The notes under the pieces: model-generated | What the model was told of the DNA's origin: nothing | Databases searched by the model: none | The model's input: the letters and a program-made list of their open reading frames with translations, nothing else | Program-made: the position numbers and the translations under genes | Shown: one piece after another, positions 1 through 9,257 of the stretch | Numbering within the stretch: position 1 is the stretch's first letter | Layout of the letters: each line of letters begins with the position of its first letter | NCBI RefSeq assembly: GCF_900120375.1 | Contig: NZ_LT635480.1 | Location: 1,246,840-1,310,839 of the forward strand | Direction of reading: 5' to 3' | Origin: Ndongobacter massiliensis | GTDB taxonomy: Bacteria > Bacillota > Clostridia > Tissierellales > Peptoniphilaceae | Length of the DNA: 64,000 nt

Positions 1-1118
1 AAAGCGGTTCCGGCCGGTGCCGGAAGCGGCACATTGTCATAGAGTTCATATTGCACATCAAAGAGTACCGTCTGATAGGTGATCGTCGAATAGGATTCCG
101 CCGGATACAGCTTCACGTCCGAATTTTCTGCCTGTGGCAAGTAGGCCGTCTTATACAGGAGGTCTTGCTGAACGACCTTTTCTTCGTGAAAACTGCCAGC
201 AGAAAAATCGACCAATTCCTTGACCGTGCGCCAACGCGCTTCTTCGGTCGGTGCGCCCATTTCGATCGCCACAATGTGAAAATTCAAATTCTTATTGTAG
301 ACACTCAAATCGGCGGAGCCGGCAAAGCAATAGCCCGCTTCATCGGTCATGCCCGTTTTCAAGCCGTCCAATCCGGGAATCGACTCCAATAAGGAAGCAA
401 TCGTCGCTTTTCCGCTGAAATTTCGTTCCGGTTCAGAAATGGCAAGAATCTTTGCGTACTCGGTCACCTCCGGAAATTCTTTGAGGATGCGGGCGCACAA
501 CGAAAACAGATCGCGCGCAGACATCGCATTCATATCGGAGCCCTCGGTCAACCCATGAGGATTGATAAAATGGGAGCGCGTCAATCCCAATTCTTGGGCT
601 GTCTGATTCATTAAGGCTGCAAATGTCTCTTTATTCCCACTAACGCACTCGGCCAGTGCTTCCGCCGCATCATTGCCGGAAACGACCATCAACCCGCGGA
701 GCAGTTGCTCTACGGTCAGCTTCTCCCCTTCGATCAACCCATAATTGGAATACTCAAAACGATGCAGTGCGGCTGCAGAGGCGCTCACCGTAACGACATC
801 TGAGAGATTGATCGCACCGCTTGCAATCTGTTTTTTCACGATGTAATACGTCATGAGCTTCGACATGGAAGCTACCGGCTTGGTCTCGTCAATGTTTTTC
901 TCAAAAAGAATTTTTTCACTTTCCGGATCGCCAATGAGCATTACGGAAACTTCATCATTATAGCTGAAGTGCTCCGCCGCTTCCTGCGCCGGATCGGTCG
1001 CATTCGAAGCCACCGATTCATTCATCTCCGGTTCCGCAAAAACAGGTGTCGCAAAAAATGGAAGCAGTAGGGAGAAAAGCAACAGTAAGACGAAAATGCC
1101 CTTTTTCCTAATTCTCAT
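1..1118 (-). CDS. D-alanyl-D-alanine carboxypeptidase (PBP5/DacF type), 3' end cut by window edge
   Basis: Serine peptidase that trims the terminal D-Ala of peptidoglycan stem peptides at the outer face of the membrane. Reading the minus strand from the ATG at 1118 gives a hydrophobic signal peptide (about residues 7-28, ending V-F-A). The three active-site motifs of the family follow: S84-M-S-K87, S147-G-N149 and K254-T-G256. The frame stays open to base 1, so the C-terminal domain and any membrane anchor lie outside the window. The start codon overlaps the stop of the upstream gene (ATGA), so it is translationally coupled as the third gene of the hppA operon. The family call is secure; which Dac paralogue it is cannot be said. 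Confidence 0.93.
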   Translation of the reverse strand, partial: MRIRKKGIFVLLLLFSLLLPFFATPVFAEPEMNESVASNATDPAQEAAEHFSYNDEVSVMLIGDPESEKILFEKNIDETKPVASMSKLMTYYIVKKQIASGAINLSDVVTVSASAAALHRFEYSNYGLIEGEKLTVEQLLRGLMVVSGNDAAEALAECVSGNKETFAALMNQTAQELGLTRSHFINPHGLTEGSDMNAMSARDLFSLCARILKEFPEVTEYAKILAISEPERNFSGKATIASLLESIPGLDGLKTGMTDEAGYCFAGSADLSVYNKNLNFHIVAIEMGAPTEEARWRTVKELVDFSAGSFHEEKVVQQDLLYKTAYLPQAENSDVKLYPAESYSTITYQTVLFDVQYELYDNVPLPAPAGTA

Positions 1119-1939
1119 CGAGTCTTTTCCTCCCACGTCGTGCGCAACATCTGTAAGATTTCAACATCTTCCTTTTTCGGATAGGCATACCGACACTTTT
1201 CCCCAAGCAGGAGCCCGGCTTTTCGGAACAACATACACGCCTGAAATACCGCATCCCATATGGAGTCGACGGTCGCCGCCGCATAGGTGCGTACATAGTG
1301 ATCGTACCAAACCGTTTCCGCATAGGCGCGTAAATTGCTGCCGTCGATGCCCAAGTTAATCGAAAAATCGGAACCCGCCGCAATCGCCGCTTCCGTCATT
1401 TGTAAAAGCACCCGTCGCGCGCGTCCCAAGGCTTCCGAAGCGGGAAACGGCTGTTGATCCGCCGCCGCAAAAGCGGCATCGACAATCTCAACGAAATAGG
1501 CATCGCAGCAAGCAAGGAATTGTTCTTCTGTGGGCTTTTTTACACGGCGCGACAAGTCCGTAGGGCGCGGACGCGCCCCATAGCGCGCGTCCTTATCCAG
1601 AATCACCTCACACAAGCTGTCTTCGCGCAAAAGACTGTCCAATGTTTCCTGCTCCACAAAACGCAAGATCACGCGGGAACGATCCACAAATAAAAGGTGT
1701 ACGGTGCGCGCCGTACGATCCGGGTGTGCCTCGTGCAGCGGCGTCTCGCCGAACACCTGCGCCCAATCCGGTTCCTGCCAAACGGCGCCGCGACCGAGGG
1801 AAAGCAGCCACTCGTACGGCAGGAATTCAATTTTCACTGCCGCGCGATTGACGCGATCCCCCGTCATAACAACCTGACGCACCGCTTCGGTATTTTGCGC
1901 CCAATGGACAATCGGACGCTTCAAATTCTTTTCAACCAT
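1115..1939 (-). CDS. divergent ANT(6)/AadE-like nucleotidyltransferase family protein
   Basis: 274-residue protein resembling aminoglycoside 6-adenylyltransferases (streptomycin adenylyltransferase family, Pfam Adenyl_transf). The best match to what I know of the family is the stretch K-P-T-E-E-Q-F-L-A-C-C at residues 135-145, followed by the helical C-terminal domain. The N-terminal nucleotidyltransferase signature is altered. G-S-R is G27-D-R, and the D-Y-D acidic pair expected just after it reads P41-Y-E43. Catalytic competence is therefore doubtful, and it may be a housekeeping or repurposed relative rather than a resistance gene. It sits 12 nt after hppA and overlaps the Dac start by 4 nt. 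The family assignment is by eye from these motifs and is moderately certain. Confidence 0.66.
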   Translation of the reverse strand: MVEKNLKRPIVHWAQNTEAVRQVVMTGDRVNRAAVKIEFLPYEWLLSLGRGAVWQEPDWAQVFGETPLHEAHPDRTARTVHLLFVDRSRVILRFVEQETLDSLLREDSLCEVILDKDARYGARPRPTDLSRRVKKPTEEQFLACCDAYFVEIVDAAFAAADQQPFPASEALGRARRVLLQMTEAAIAAGSDFSINLGIDGSNLRAYAETVWYDHYVRTYAAATVDSIWDAVFQACMLFRKAGLLLGEKCRYAYPKKEDVEILQMLRTTWEEKTR

Positions 1940-1951
1940 ACTTGCCTCATA

Positions 1952-3934
1952 TTACTTCAAAAACAGTGGGACAAAAATCAGCGAAACCGTCGTCATCAAT
2001 TTGATCAAAATATTCAAAGACGGACCGGACGTATCCTTGAACGGATCCCCCACGGTATCTCCGGTAACCGCTGCACGGTGTGCTGCACTGCCTTTGCCGC
2101 CGTGTGTGCCGCCTTCAATATACTTTTTCGCATTATCCCATGCCCCGCCGGCATTCGACATGAAAATTGCCAACAGCACACCCGTGATCAACGCACCGAC
2201 CAATGTGCCACCCAGCGCCGCCGGTCCTAACAGAAAGCCGACAAGAATCGGAGCGGCAATCGCGATGCAGCCTGGCAGAATCATCTTGCGCAGCGATGCG
2301 CTCGTGCTGATGGAGATGCAGCGACCATATTCCGGTTTGGACGTACCCGCCATGATTCCCGGATTCGACTTGAACTGGCGACGCACTTCCTGGACCATCG
2401 CATTCGCCGCTTCGCCGACCGCATCCATTGTCAATGCAGAGAACAGGAATGGCAACATACCGCCGATCAATGCCCCGGCGATCACACTCGGTTGCGTCAT
2501 ATCCAGCTGTGCCAGACGCGCTGCCTGCGTAAAGGAAGCGAAAAGTGCCAAAGCGGTTAGTGCCGCAGAGCCGATCGCAAAACCCTTGCCGATCGCCGCC
2601 GTCGTGTTTCCTACGGAATCCAATGTGTCGGTAATATTTCGAACTTCTTCCGGCAGTTCGCTCATTTCCGCGATGCCTCCCGCATTATCCGCCACCGGAC
2701 CGTACGCATCCACGGCAATCGTAATCGCACAGGTGGACAACATCCCGAGCGCTCCCAGCGCAATGCCGTACAGCCCGCTGCCGCTTGCCAAGTCACTGAC
2801 CGACGCATACGAAAGAATCACACCCAGTGCCACTAAAATGAGCGGAACTGCCGTCGATTTCATACCTACGGATAAACCGGCGATAATATTTGTCGCCGCA
2901 CCGGTCTCCGATTCCTCGGCAATCTTACGCACCGAATGGTACCGATCGGAGGTATAGAACTCCGTGACCTTCGAAATACCCAGTCCGACTACCGTGCCGA
3001 CCAAAACAGGTAAGAAGAGACGATATTGCCCGAAAATCAGCAAGCTAAACAACAGCGAAGCCAAAATTACGACGCCGCCGGCGATCATTGTCCCCAAATT
3101 CAGAGATTGCTGCGGATTGCCGTCACCGCGCACGGACTGGATGCCGACAAAGGCTGCCGCAATGCCGCAGGCAACCAAAATTAAGGTGTACGAAACGCCT
3201 TGATCCCCAAAGGCCAAGACGCCCAAGGTCAACGCTGAAAGAATCGCCCCGACGTAGGACTCGAAGAGGTCTGCACCCATGCCCGCGACATCGCCGACAT
3301 TGTCTCCGACGTTATCCGCAATAACTGCTGGATTCCGCGGGTCATCTTCCGGAATGCCCGCTTCCACTTTTCCGACCAAGTCGGCTCCGACATCCGCCGC
3401 TTTCGTATAGATGCCGCCGCCAACACGTGCGAAGAGTGCCACAAAAGAAGCGCCTAAGCTGAAGCCGGTGATAATCGAAATGTCCTTAAAAATCAAGTAA
3501 AAAAAGGTCATTCCGAGTGCACCGAGCCCCGTAACCGTCAAGCCCATGACCGCGCCGCTGGAAAATGCAATTAAAAGCGCACCCTTCATTCCCGTCGCAC
3601 TCGCCGCATGTGCCGTACGCACATTGGCGTGGGTGGCGGAATTCATACCCATGAGCCCTGCCAACATGGAAAAGAGCGCACCTACTAAGAAGCAAAACGC
3701 CGTTGACCAGCTCTTCAGCACGAAGCCAATAATGAAAAACAGCACGACAATAAAAATTCCAATCGCACTATATTCGCGGCGAAGAAACGCAAAGGCCCCT
3801 TCTCGAATATAGTTGGCGATTTCCTTCATCCGAACGGTGCCCGTCGGTCGTTTTTGAATGCCGACCATTTTTTGAAACGCAAAAAACAAAGCGCCCAAGC
3901 TGACGAGAATCGCCAAAATCCCGTAAAATAACAT
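1952..3934 (-). CDS. hppA: membrane-bound ion-pumping pyrophosphatase (K+-dependent type)
   Basis: Hydrolyses cytoplasmic pyrophosphate and uses the energy to export H+ or Na+. The 660-residue protein is almost wholly transmembrane and carries the D-N-V-G-D-N-V-G-D pyrophosphate/Mg site and the conserved [12 protein letters not shown] segment. The diagnostic motif reads [10 protein letters not shown]. Alanine at the position where K+-independent enzymes have lysine marks the K+-dependent subgroup; whether Na+ or H+ is moved cannot be read here. I chose the ATG at 3934 because GGAGGAGACT lies directly before it; an upstream in-frame ATG at 4009 has no such site and runs through the promoter. 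First gene of an operon with the ANT(6)-like and Dac genes. Confidence 0.95.
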   Translation of the reverse strand: MLFYGILAILVSLGALFFAFQKMVGIQKRPTGTVRMKEIANYIREGAFAFLRREYSAIGIFIVVLFFIIGFVLKSWSTAFCFLVGALFSMLAGLMGMNSATHANVRTAHAASATGMKGALLIAFSSGAVMGLTVTGLGALGMTFFYLIFKDISIITGFSLGASFVALFARVGGGIYTKAADVGADLVGKVEAGIPEDDPRNPAVIADNVGDNVGDVAGMGADLFESYVGAILSALTLGVLAFGDQGVSYTLILVACGIAAAFVGIQSVRGDGNPQQSLNLGTMIAGGVVILASLLFSLLIFGQYRLFLPVLVGTVVGLGISKVTEFYTSDRYHSVRKIAEESETGAATNIIAGLSVGMKSTAVPLILVALGVILSYASVSDLASGSGLYGIALGALGMLSTCAITIAVDAYGPVADNAGGIAEMSELPEEVRNITDTLDSVGNTTAAIGKGFAIGSAALTALALFASFTQAARLAQLDMTQPSVIAGALIGGMLPFLFSALTMDAVGEAANAMVQEVRRQFKSNPGIMAGTSKPEYGRCISISTSASLRKMILPGCIAIAAPILVGFLLGPAALGGTLVGALITGVLLAIFMSNAGGAWDNAKKYIEGGTHGGKGSAAHRAAVTGDTVGDPFKDTSGPSLNILIKLMTTVSLIFVPLFLK

Positions 3935-3965
3935 AGTCTCCTCCTGTACTTCAATGATTATTTCC

Positions 3966-3971
3966 ATTATA
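3966..3971 (-). promoter_or_regulatory. putative -10 box of hppA operon
   Basis: The minus strand reads TATAAT about 30 bp before the hppA start. No good -35 hexamer is visible at 16-18 bp, so this is a tentative promoter. It lies between the divergent hppA and mscL genes. Confidence 0.4.
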
Positions 3972-4056
3972 CACGTTTTCCTCCCAATCGGCGATTTTCT
4001 TCCTCGCATTCGGGTATGTACAGAAAAGATTGTAGTGCTAAAAATAAGGAGGAATT

Positions 4057-4452
4057 ATGATTAAAGAATTTAAGGAATTTATTGAAAAGGGCAATGTACT
4101 GGACATGGCCATCGGCGTCGTTTTAGGCGCCGCATTCAAGGCTATTGTTGATTCCCTGGTGGCGGACATTTTAACGCCGCTGCTTTCATTTCTGACAGCA
4201 GGCGTCGATTTTCGCAGCTGGGTCGTCTCCGTCGGACCCATCAACTTTGCGGTTGGAAATTTCATCAACAATATCATTTCTTTTCTGCTGATCGCCTTCT
4301 GTATGTTCCTGCTGGTAAAAGCGGCAAATCGCGCAAAACGAAATCAACCGGCGCAGGCCGCGCCGACAACAAAAACCTGTCCCTTCTGCCACACAGAAAT
4401 CCCCTTGGAAGCGACGCGCTGCCCGCACTGCACGAGCGAGCTTTCCCATTAA
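4057..4452 (+). CDS. mscL: large-conductance mechanosensitive channel with C-terminal zinc ribbon
   Basis: Homopentameric emergency valve that opens under membrane tension during hypo-osmotic shock. The start follows AAGGAGGAATT. Residues 1-14 form the amphipathic N-terminal helix, TM1 spans about 15-45 (with the G-V-V-L-G-A-A-F glycine-rich face) and TM2 about 72-95. Instead of the usual charged helical bundle, the last 25 residues carry C-P-F-C and C-P-H-C, spaced like a zinc ribbon. The protein is 131 residues, normal for MscL. It is a single-gene unit on the plus strand with its own terminator. The channel identity is secure; metal binding by the tail is inferred from the cysteine pattern. 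Confidence 0.95.
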   Translation: MIKEFKEFIEKGNVLDMAIGVVLGAAFKAIVDSLVADILTPLLSFLTAGVDFRSWVVSVGPINFAVGNFINNIISFLLIAFCMFLLVKAANRAKRNQPAQAAPTTKTCPFCHTEIPLEATRCPHCTSELSH

Positions 4453-4474
4453 CATACCGAGATGGCACAGCAAT

Positions 4475-4515
4475 AGCCGCAATCCGGATTCTCTCCGGCA
4501 TTGCGGCTTTTTTTG
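4475..4515 (+). terminator. intrinsic terminator after mscL
   Basis: AGCCGCAAT and CCGG pair with downstream CCGG and ATTGCGGCT (one bulged C), followed by a run of seven T. It separates mscL from the convergent RNase H gene. Confidence 0.88.
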
Positions 4516-4520
4516 ATACA

Positions 4521-5141
4521 TTATTTCTCATCCTGTCCCGCCCCGCGCTTCGCCAGCCGATCGGCAGCTTCGTTATAGGGGTCGCCGGTATGCGCAGAAA
4601 TTTTATAAAAATGTATCGTAAGTTCCTTCATTACGCGCTGGGCAAAATCGCGATATTCCTGCGTCAATGGCAGATTTGCCTTCCACTCTCCCAATGCCCA
4701 ATGGCGGATGCCCGCATAGTCATAGCATAAATGCAATATGCGTTTTCCGCGACTTTCCGCCAACTGCATCGCCTTGGTCGCTGCAACCACTTCCCCCGAC
4801 ACATTACGATGCTCTAAGCCGCCCTTTGTGTCCGTGCCGAAAAACTCTTCCCGTCCTGCATCAGAAAAGGCGACGATTCCGTACCCCACACGCTTTTTTT
4901 TCGCATGAAAACTGCCGTCGACATAGCAAAGCATGGCATCTGCGTTCAATTGCTCCGGTTTGGGCGGTGCACCAGTTTCCTGTTCTGTCAAAAAAGCATC
5001 CGCCGCTTCCCGGGTATCAAATTTTTTATAAACGGCTCCAGGAAAACGAAAAATCTGCGCGCGACACTCTTCCCAAGTGCGAAAGACGCCGCATCGGCGC
5101 CCTTTGTGCACCGCGTAGAACGCTTTACCGGTCTTTGCCAC
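4521..5141 (-). CDS. rnhA: ribonuclease HI with N-terminal viroplasmin/HBD domain
   Basis: Cleaves the RNA strand of RNA-DNA hybrids in replication and R-loop removal. The N-terminal ~50 residues (A-F-Y-A-V-H-K-G-R onward) are the hybrid-binding caulimovirus/viroplasmin domain found in Firmicute and eukaryotic RNase H1. The catalytic core shows the four acidic residues: D in Y-V-D-G-S-F, E in S-G-E-V-V, D in L-C-Y-D-Y, and D in N-E-A-A-D-R-L-A. The GTG at 5141 is preferred as start because the HBD begins right after it and it follows AGGCG. An in-frame ATG at 5213 would overlap the amylase gene by 89 nt. The chosen start overlaps the amylase stop by 17 nt, so the two are likely co-transcribed. 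About 206 residues. Confidence 0.9.
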   Translation of the reverse strand: MAKTGKAFYAVHKGRRCGVFRTWEECRAQIFRFPGAVYKKFDTREAADAFLTEQETGAPPKPEQLNADAMLCYVDGSFHAKKKRVGYGIVAFSDAGREEFFGTDTKGGLEHRNVSGEVVAATKAMQLAESRGKRILHLCYDYAGIRHWALGEWKANLPLTQEYRDFAQRVMKELTIHFYKISAHTGDPYNEAADRLAKRGAGQDEK

Positions 5142-6594
5142 AGAGCGCCTCGCTTTCTTTATTGCGCGCCGTCCAATAGGTGACGGCGCCCGGCGCCACC
5201 GTGAATAAACCAAATCCCTCTTCGTCGATTACCACATCTTCGTTTTTGCCGCTCCAGTCCATATAAGACTTGCCCGCTTCCTGCTCGCCGACAAAAAGGC
5301 GCTCCTCGTCCATATCCCCCGTCGAAATCAAAACCGCCAGTGGCTCCGGATGCGCTTCATCGCCCCGTCGCACCCAGGCGAATTTGGTCGGCGTAACGGC
5401 GTAATCGTCCTGTTCGCCATACGCGTAGCGCTTGCGCAGACGCATCATGCGACGCAGTGTATCGCCCAGCCCGGCGTAATCCGAACCGGAAATTCCCGTC
5501 AGGTCGCCGCGAAAAACACAGGGATACCCATCCTTTCGGAACAGAATCACCGCATAGGCGATTTCCTTGAACCAAGGATCCACCCAACTTTGCAGCGATT
5601 GACCGGGTTGCGAATCGTGGTTGTCCACAAAAGTTACCGTGTGCGTCGGATAATCCCGGACGACCGTATTGTCAAAGAGTTGGCGGATGTCGTACTCCGG
5701 ATTCCGAGAGGCTTCATAAAAATTAAAATGAAGCGGTACATCGAACATATCTACGGAGTATTCCGTCTGATTCAGATACCATTCCAGCGTTTCCTTGCTG
5801 TCCTGCCAGTATTCCCCGACAAAGTAAAAGTCGGGATGCTCTTTTTTAATCGACCGGGAAAGTGTATCGATAAAGCCCCGCGAAATGTGCTTTAAGGCAT
5901 CAAAGCGAAAACCGTCGTAACCTATTTCTTCAATCATAAAACGCGCGACGCGCTGCAGTTCTGCGCACACTTCGGGGTGATTGTGATCGATGTCCGCATT
6001 CATCAGGTAATCAAAATTGCCTTTTTCACTGTCCGTGTCGGTATTCCAATACTTGTTTTCGCCCAAAATTCGAAAAATTCCGTTTTGTCCCGTTTTCTGG
6101 TCGTAATCAATGCCGTTAAAATGGTACCAGTGCCACTGAAACGACGAATACTTCTCGCCGCGCCCGGCAAAGGTAAAATGCGTCCACCCCTCGATTTCAT
6201 GCGGCTCGGAAATCTCTTTCGTGCGATCATTTTCGTCCACTTCGACCACCTGAAAGGTCTCCGTTTCATCCGCTCCGCCCTTATGATTAAAGACCATGTC
6301 TGCATACACATGGATATGGCAATCGTGCAGCGCCCGGATGCAATCCTCCAGTTCCTCGCGCGTTCCGTACTTAGTGCGTACCGTGCCGTGCTGCTCAAAT
6401 TCTCCTAAATCCCAGTAATCGTAATTGCCATAGCCGACATCCTGCGGTGAAGTTCCCTTGGCCGCCGGCGGCATCCAGACTGCACTGACCCCCAGTTCCG
6501 CCAATTCCGGAGCCATTTTTGCCAATTCCTTATAAAAATTACCGTCATCGGAGGTTTCCCATTCAAAAGTCTGCAGCAAAATTCCGTTTTCCAT
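5125..6594 (-). CDS. cytoplasmic alpha-amylase (GH13, bacterial liquefying-type fold)
   Basis: Endo-acting alpha-1,4-glucan hydrolase of the GH13 family. The (beta/alpha)8 barrel motifs are all present: D-M-V-F-N-H-K (region I), G-F-R-F-D-A-L-K-H (nucleophile Asp), F-V-G-E-Y-W (acid/base Glu) and F-V-D-N-H-D (transition-state Asp). There is no signal peptide, so the enzyme acts inside the cell on imported maltodextrins or glycogen. Two adjacent start codons exist (TTG at 6597, ATG at 6594); I chose ATG, with AAAGGA about 8 nt upstream. It lies directly downstream of tRNA-Arg and overlaps the RNase H gene. No other glycogen or maltose genes are nearby. 489 residues, usual for the subfamily. 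Confidence 0.93.
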   Translation of the reverse strand: MENGILLQTFEWETSDDGNFYKELAKMAPELAELGVSAVWMPPAAKGTSPQDVGYGNYDYWDLGEFEQHGTVRTKYGTREELEDCIRALHDCHIHVYADMVFNHKGGADETETFQVVEVDENDRTKEISEPHEIEGWTHFTFAGRGEKYSSFQWHWYHFNGIDYDQKTGQNGIFRILGENKYWNTDTDSEKGNFDYLMNADIDHNHPEVCAELQRVARFMIEEIGYDGFRFDALKHISRGFIDTLSRSIKKEHPDFYFVGEYWQDSKETLEWYLNQTEYSVDMFDVPLHFNFYEASRNPEYDIRQLFDNTVVRDYPTHTVTFVDNHDSQPGQSLQSWVDPWFKEIAYAVILFRKDGYPCVFRGDLTGISGSDYAGLGDTLRRMMRLRKRYAYGEQDDYAVTPTKFAWVRRGDEAHPEPLAVLISTGDMDEERLFVGEQEAGKSYMDWSGKNEDVVIDEEGFGLFTVAPGAVTYWTARNKESEALCGKDR

Positions 6595-6649
6595 CAATAA
6601 ATCCTTTCCGAAGCATCGATCGTCTCAGCATCCACTTGTTTTTCCTCAT

Positions 6650-6684
6650 AAAAAACCGGAGAACGCGATTTCTCAACGTTCCCC
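6650..6684 (-). terminator. intrinsic terminator after tRNA-Arg
   Basis: On the minus strand GGGGAACG pairs with CGTTCTCC around an 11-nt loop and is followed by GGTTTTTT. It lies 7 nt after the tRNA 3' end and before the amylase gene, so the amylase probably needs its own promoter or readthrough. Confidence 0.7.
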
Positions 6685-6690
6685 GACATA

Positions 6691-6765
6691 TGGCGTGCCA
6701 TGAAGGATTCGAACCTTCGCCCTTCGGTTCCGGAGACCGACGCGATTCCTCTTCGCCAATGGCAC
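6691..6765 (-). tRNA. tRNA-Arg (anticodon CCG)
   Basis: Full cloverleaf on the minus strand: acceptor GTGCCAT/ATGGCAC (7 bp), 3-bp D stem GCG/CGC with a G-G containing loop, anticodon stem TCGGT/ACCGA with loop CTCCGGA, 5-nt variable loop, T stem GAAGG/CCTTC with loop TTCGAAT, discriminator G and an encoded CCA. The anticodon CCG reads the arginine codon CGG. Total 75 nt including CCA. Confidence 0.95.
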
Positions 6766-6776
6766 CCGTGGGGAAT

Positions 6777-6805
6777 ATTGTACTTCATTTTCGCGATTTG
6801 CGCAA
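6777..6805 (-). promoter_or_regulatory. tRNA-Arg promoter
   Basis: Minus strand TTGCGC, 17-bp spacer, TACAAT, placed 11 bp before the tRNA 5' end. It gives a very short leader, as expected for a stable RNA. Confidence 0.68.
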
Positions 6806-6824
6806 AAGTGCAATCCCCAACACC

Positions 6825-8486
6825 TTACGACACCGTGATCAACGACCCGCCAATAAACTCCCGCAGAATGGAAGTTGGGGCAATCGCCGACGTGTCTCGT
6901 ATCGGTTCAAAATACTGCAAAATGGACAAAATACGGGACGCTTCCGTAAAGGCCGGTTCCTCCGGAGAAATTTCTTGCAGCAGAGGCTCGATAATCGGGC
7001 GCAGCACAGAAATTTCATAGAGGAAGGAAGAGTTAAACAGCGCGTGCGCTTCTTCCTGGTACGGAAAGATGTTCTGTTCTTCGCCTCGGCGCACGGAACT
7101 CCAAGTTTCAATCGTTCGCTGCGGCGTTTTGCCCCGCGTGCGAATGTCCCGCGCCATGCGCCGCATCAGGCGCAAGTCACTCGTGGGGATGCGGTTGTGA
7201 TCATCCAAATTGACATGAGTAATCACGGAAAGATAAATCCGAAACTGCTCCGATTCCGGAAAAAGACCAGTAAGCTGCGGATTCAAGCCGTGAATGCCTT
7301 CAATAATCAGAGGGTCGTCGGATCCCACGGAAAGGAGTTCACCCGTTGAGGCGCTGCAGCCCTTTTGAAAATCAAAGCGCAAGCGCGGCACCGAGCCTCC
7401 AGCGAGCAGCGTTTGCAAATCTTTTTGAAATTGTGGAAGGTCAAGCGCTTCAATGCTTTCATAATCCGGTTGCCCATTTTCATCCAGTGGCGTCTTGTCC
7501 CGCGGCACAAAATAATCGTCTAATGAAAGTGCCAGCGGACGCAATCCCAACGTGCGCAGCGCAATGCGCAATTTATGCGCAAAGCTGGTTTTTCCCGACG
7601 CCGAGGGCGCCGCGACGAAGACGACGCGCTTGTGGTTGCGCTGAATTTCATCCGCCAGATCCATGATTTTTTCCAACTGCAACTGCTCGGAAATCTCAAT
7701 CACTTCCTGAATGTCGCCGTTTTGAATCCGGTCATTGAGATCCGGCACGGTGCTGATGCCCTGCAAACTCGACCAATGTTCATTTTCCGTGTAAATATCC
7801 GACAGCTTGTACTGGGGGCGAAAATTTTTCACCATTGTCCGGGAGTGCCGTTCGATGCCGACAAGAACCAGACCCATGCGGTACAGTTCCAGATCGAACA
7901 CCGACAGCCGCCCCGTCGAGGGACACATAAAACCGTAAAAATGATCCGCATACCCGTCCAAATGATAGATCGACAGCGTCCGGCTGCGTCGATGCTGGAG
8001 GATGCGCACTTTTGCCCGGCGGCCGGCGGCTTCAAAGCGTGCCAGCGCTTCATCCACCGTGACCGTTTCCCGCCGAATCGGCAGATCAGCCGCCACCAGT
8101 TCGCGCATGCGCGCGCGAATCCGATTTTTTACGGCGGAGTCCGGCTGAACGATTGCCCCGTCTTTGCGCAGCGTGCAGTAGAGGCAACCGGAAATCATGT
8201 GCTCGACGTACGCGTGATATTCCGGATAACAATCCGCCACCGCCTTGACGAAAACAAACGAAAGCGAACGCATGTACACGCGCCGTCCGTCGACGTCGTT
8301 AGTGTCCAGAAAATCGATCGACTGTGCCAAAGGTGACACCGGCTCCGACAACTCACAAAGCGTGTGGTCCGACTTTGCCAGCGTGAGAATCCCGTCCTCC
8401 GTGGAAAAATAGGGTTCCAGGTCGGCGAGTCGCAAATTTTCGCGCCAAGGTATCGGAAGCGCTCCGTTTCGTATGCCCGGTCTCAT
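6825..8486 (-). CDS. uridine kinase-like nucleoside kinase with large N-terminal extension
   Basis: P-loop kinase of the phosphoribulokinase/uridine kinase family. The Walker A motif A-P-S-A-S-G-K-T is at residues 293-300, and the kinase part (about 285-500) includes S-L-D-D-Y-F and the I-I-E-G-I-H-G motif. The N-terminal ~240 residues resemble the second additional (SAD-like) domain of threonyl-tRNA synthetase; this fusion is common in Firmicute 'nucleoside kinase' proteins of unproven substrate. It starts 12 nt after the Bax-inhibitor gene stop and probably belongs to the same transcript. 553 residues. The kinase fold is clear; the substrate is not. Confidence 0.82.
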   Translation of the reverse strand: MRPGIRNGALPIPWRENLRLADLEPYFSTEDGILTLAKSDHTLCELSEPVSPLAQSIDFLDTNDVDGRRVYMRSLSFVFVKAVADCYPEYHAYVEHMISGCLYCTLRKDGAIVQPDSAVKNRIRARMRELVAADLPIRRETVTVDEALARFEAAGRRAKVRILQHRRSRTLSIYHLDGYADHFYGFMCPSTGRLSVFDLELYRMGLVLVGIERHSRTMVKNFRPQYKLSDIYTENEHWSSLQGISTVPDLNDRIQNGDIQEVIEISEQLQLEKIMDLADEIQRNHKRVVFVAAPSASGKTSFAHKLRIALRTLGLRPLALSLDDYFVPRDKTPLDENGQPDYESIEALDLPQFQKDLQTLLAGGSVPRLRFDFQKGCSASTGELLSVGSDDPLIIEGIHGLNPQLTGLFPESEQFRIYLSVITHVNLDDHNRIPTSDLRLMRRMARDIRTRGKTPQRTIETWSSVRRGEEQNIFPYQEEAHALFNSSFLYEISVLRPIIEPLLQEISPEEPAFTEASRILSILQYFEPIRDTSAIAPTSILREFIGGSLITVS

Positions 8487-8498
8487 CGTTTCGCCTTC

Positions 8499-9218
8499 CT
8501 ATTCACGTCGATTCGAAAAAATGCGCAGGAGATAGATAAACAGATTGATGAAATCGAGATACAGATTGAATGCACCGAATACGGCAATCGCATTCAGCGC
8601 CATCGTATCGTAATTGGACTGATACAACATGCGCAGCTTGTTGACATCATAAGCGGTGTAGCCGGCAAACAGCGCCACGCCCAAAACGGAGACGAGTAAA
8701 TCAAAGCCACTACTGCGGAACAACAAGGCGTTCAACAGCGAACTGATCAGAATCGCAATCAATCCGATGAAAAGAATGGTGCGCATCTGCGAAAGATCAC
8801 GCTTCGTGGTCATTCCGTACAGGGCCATAACCCCGAAAAACACGCCGGCGGAAAGGAATGCCTTCCAGATGACACCCGGTTCAATGAGAGCAAAAAGCAC
8901 CGTCCACGTAAAACCTGTCACTGCCGCATAGACAAGAAATAACGCCATCGCCACCGTGCTATTCAGTTGTGACACCGCGCGTTGAAAAGCCACGACGAGC
9001 AAAAGATAGGCGCCAAAAAACACCAGCATCGACAGCGGCGTCTGGTAAAGCCCGATTACAAAACGCAGCACTGCTTCCGACTGCATACCGAACACGGCAA
9101 CGAGGGTCGTCACCGCCAAACCGACAAACATCAATAAAAATACGCGCGACAGATAGGAAGAAAATTCTTCCGCACGCACCGCAGCGCCCTGTCTGCTTCG
9201 TTCATCCGTATAGTACAT
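8499..9218 (-). CDS. Bax inhibitor-1/YccA family membrane protein
   Basis: Integral membrane protein of the BI-1 (TMBIM) family, whose studied bacterial members act as pH-sensitive calcium leak channels or interact with FtsH. About seven transmembrane segments fill residues 25-230. The family's acidic sites are seen near the C-terminus (T-A-Y-D-V-N-K and Y-L-D-F-I-N-L-F). The start follows GAGGAGG. It lies 39 nt after the ABC exporter gene and directly before the nucleoside kinase gene. 239 residues, normal for the family. Physiological role here unknown. Confidence 0.9.
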   Translation of the reverse strand: MYYTDERSRQGAAVRAEEFSSYLSRVFLLMFVGLAVTTLVAVFGMQSEAVLRFVIGLYQTPLSMLVFFGAYLLLVVAFQRAVSQLNSTVAMALFLVYAAVTGFTWTVLFALIEPGVIWKAFLSAGVFFGVMALYGMTTKRDLSQMRTILFIGLIAILISSLLNALLFRSSGFDLLVSVLGVALFAGYTAYDVNKLRMLYQSNYDTMALNAIAVFGAFNLYLDFINLFIYLLRIFSNRRE

Positions 9219-9257
9219 AGTAGCCTCCTCTGTCTTTCTACAATGAATTTGAATGTT

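Noticed and set aside
2001-2957. Long plus-strand ORF opposite hppA (318 codons)
   Set aside because: Mirror of the strongly conserved pyrophosphatase frame; composition is a reverse-strand shadow, with no ribosome site or motif.
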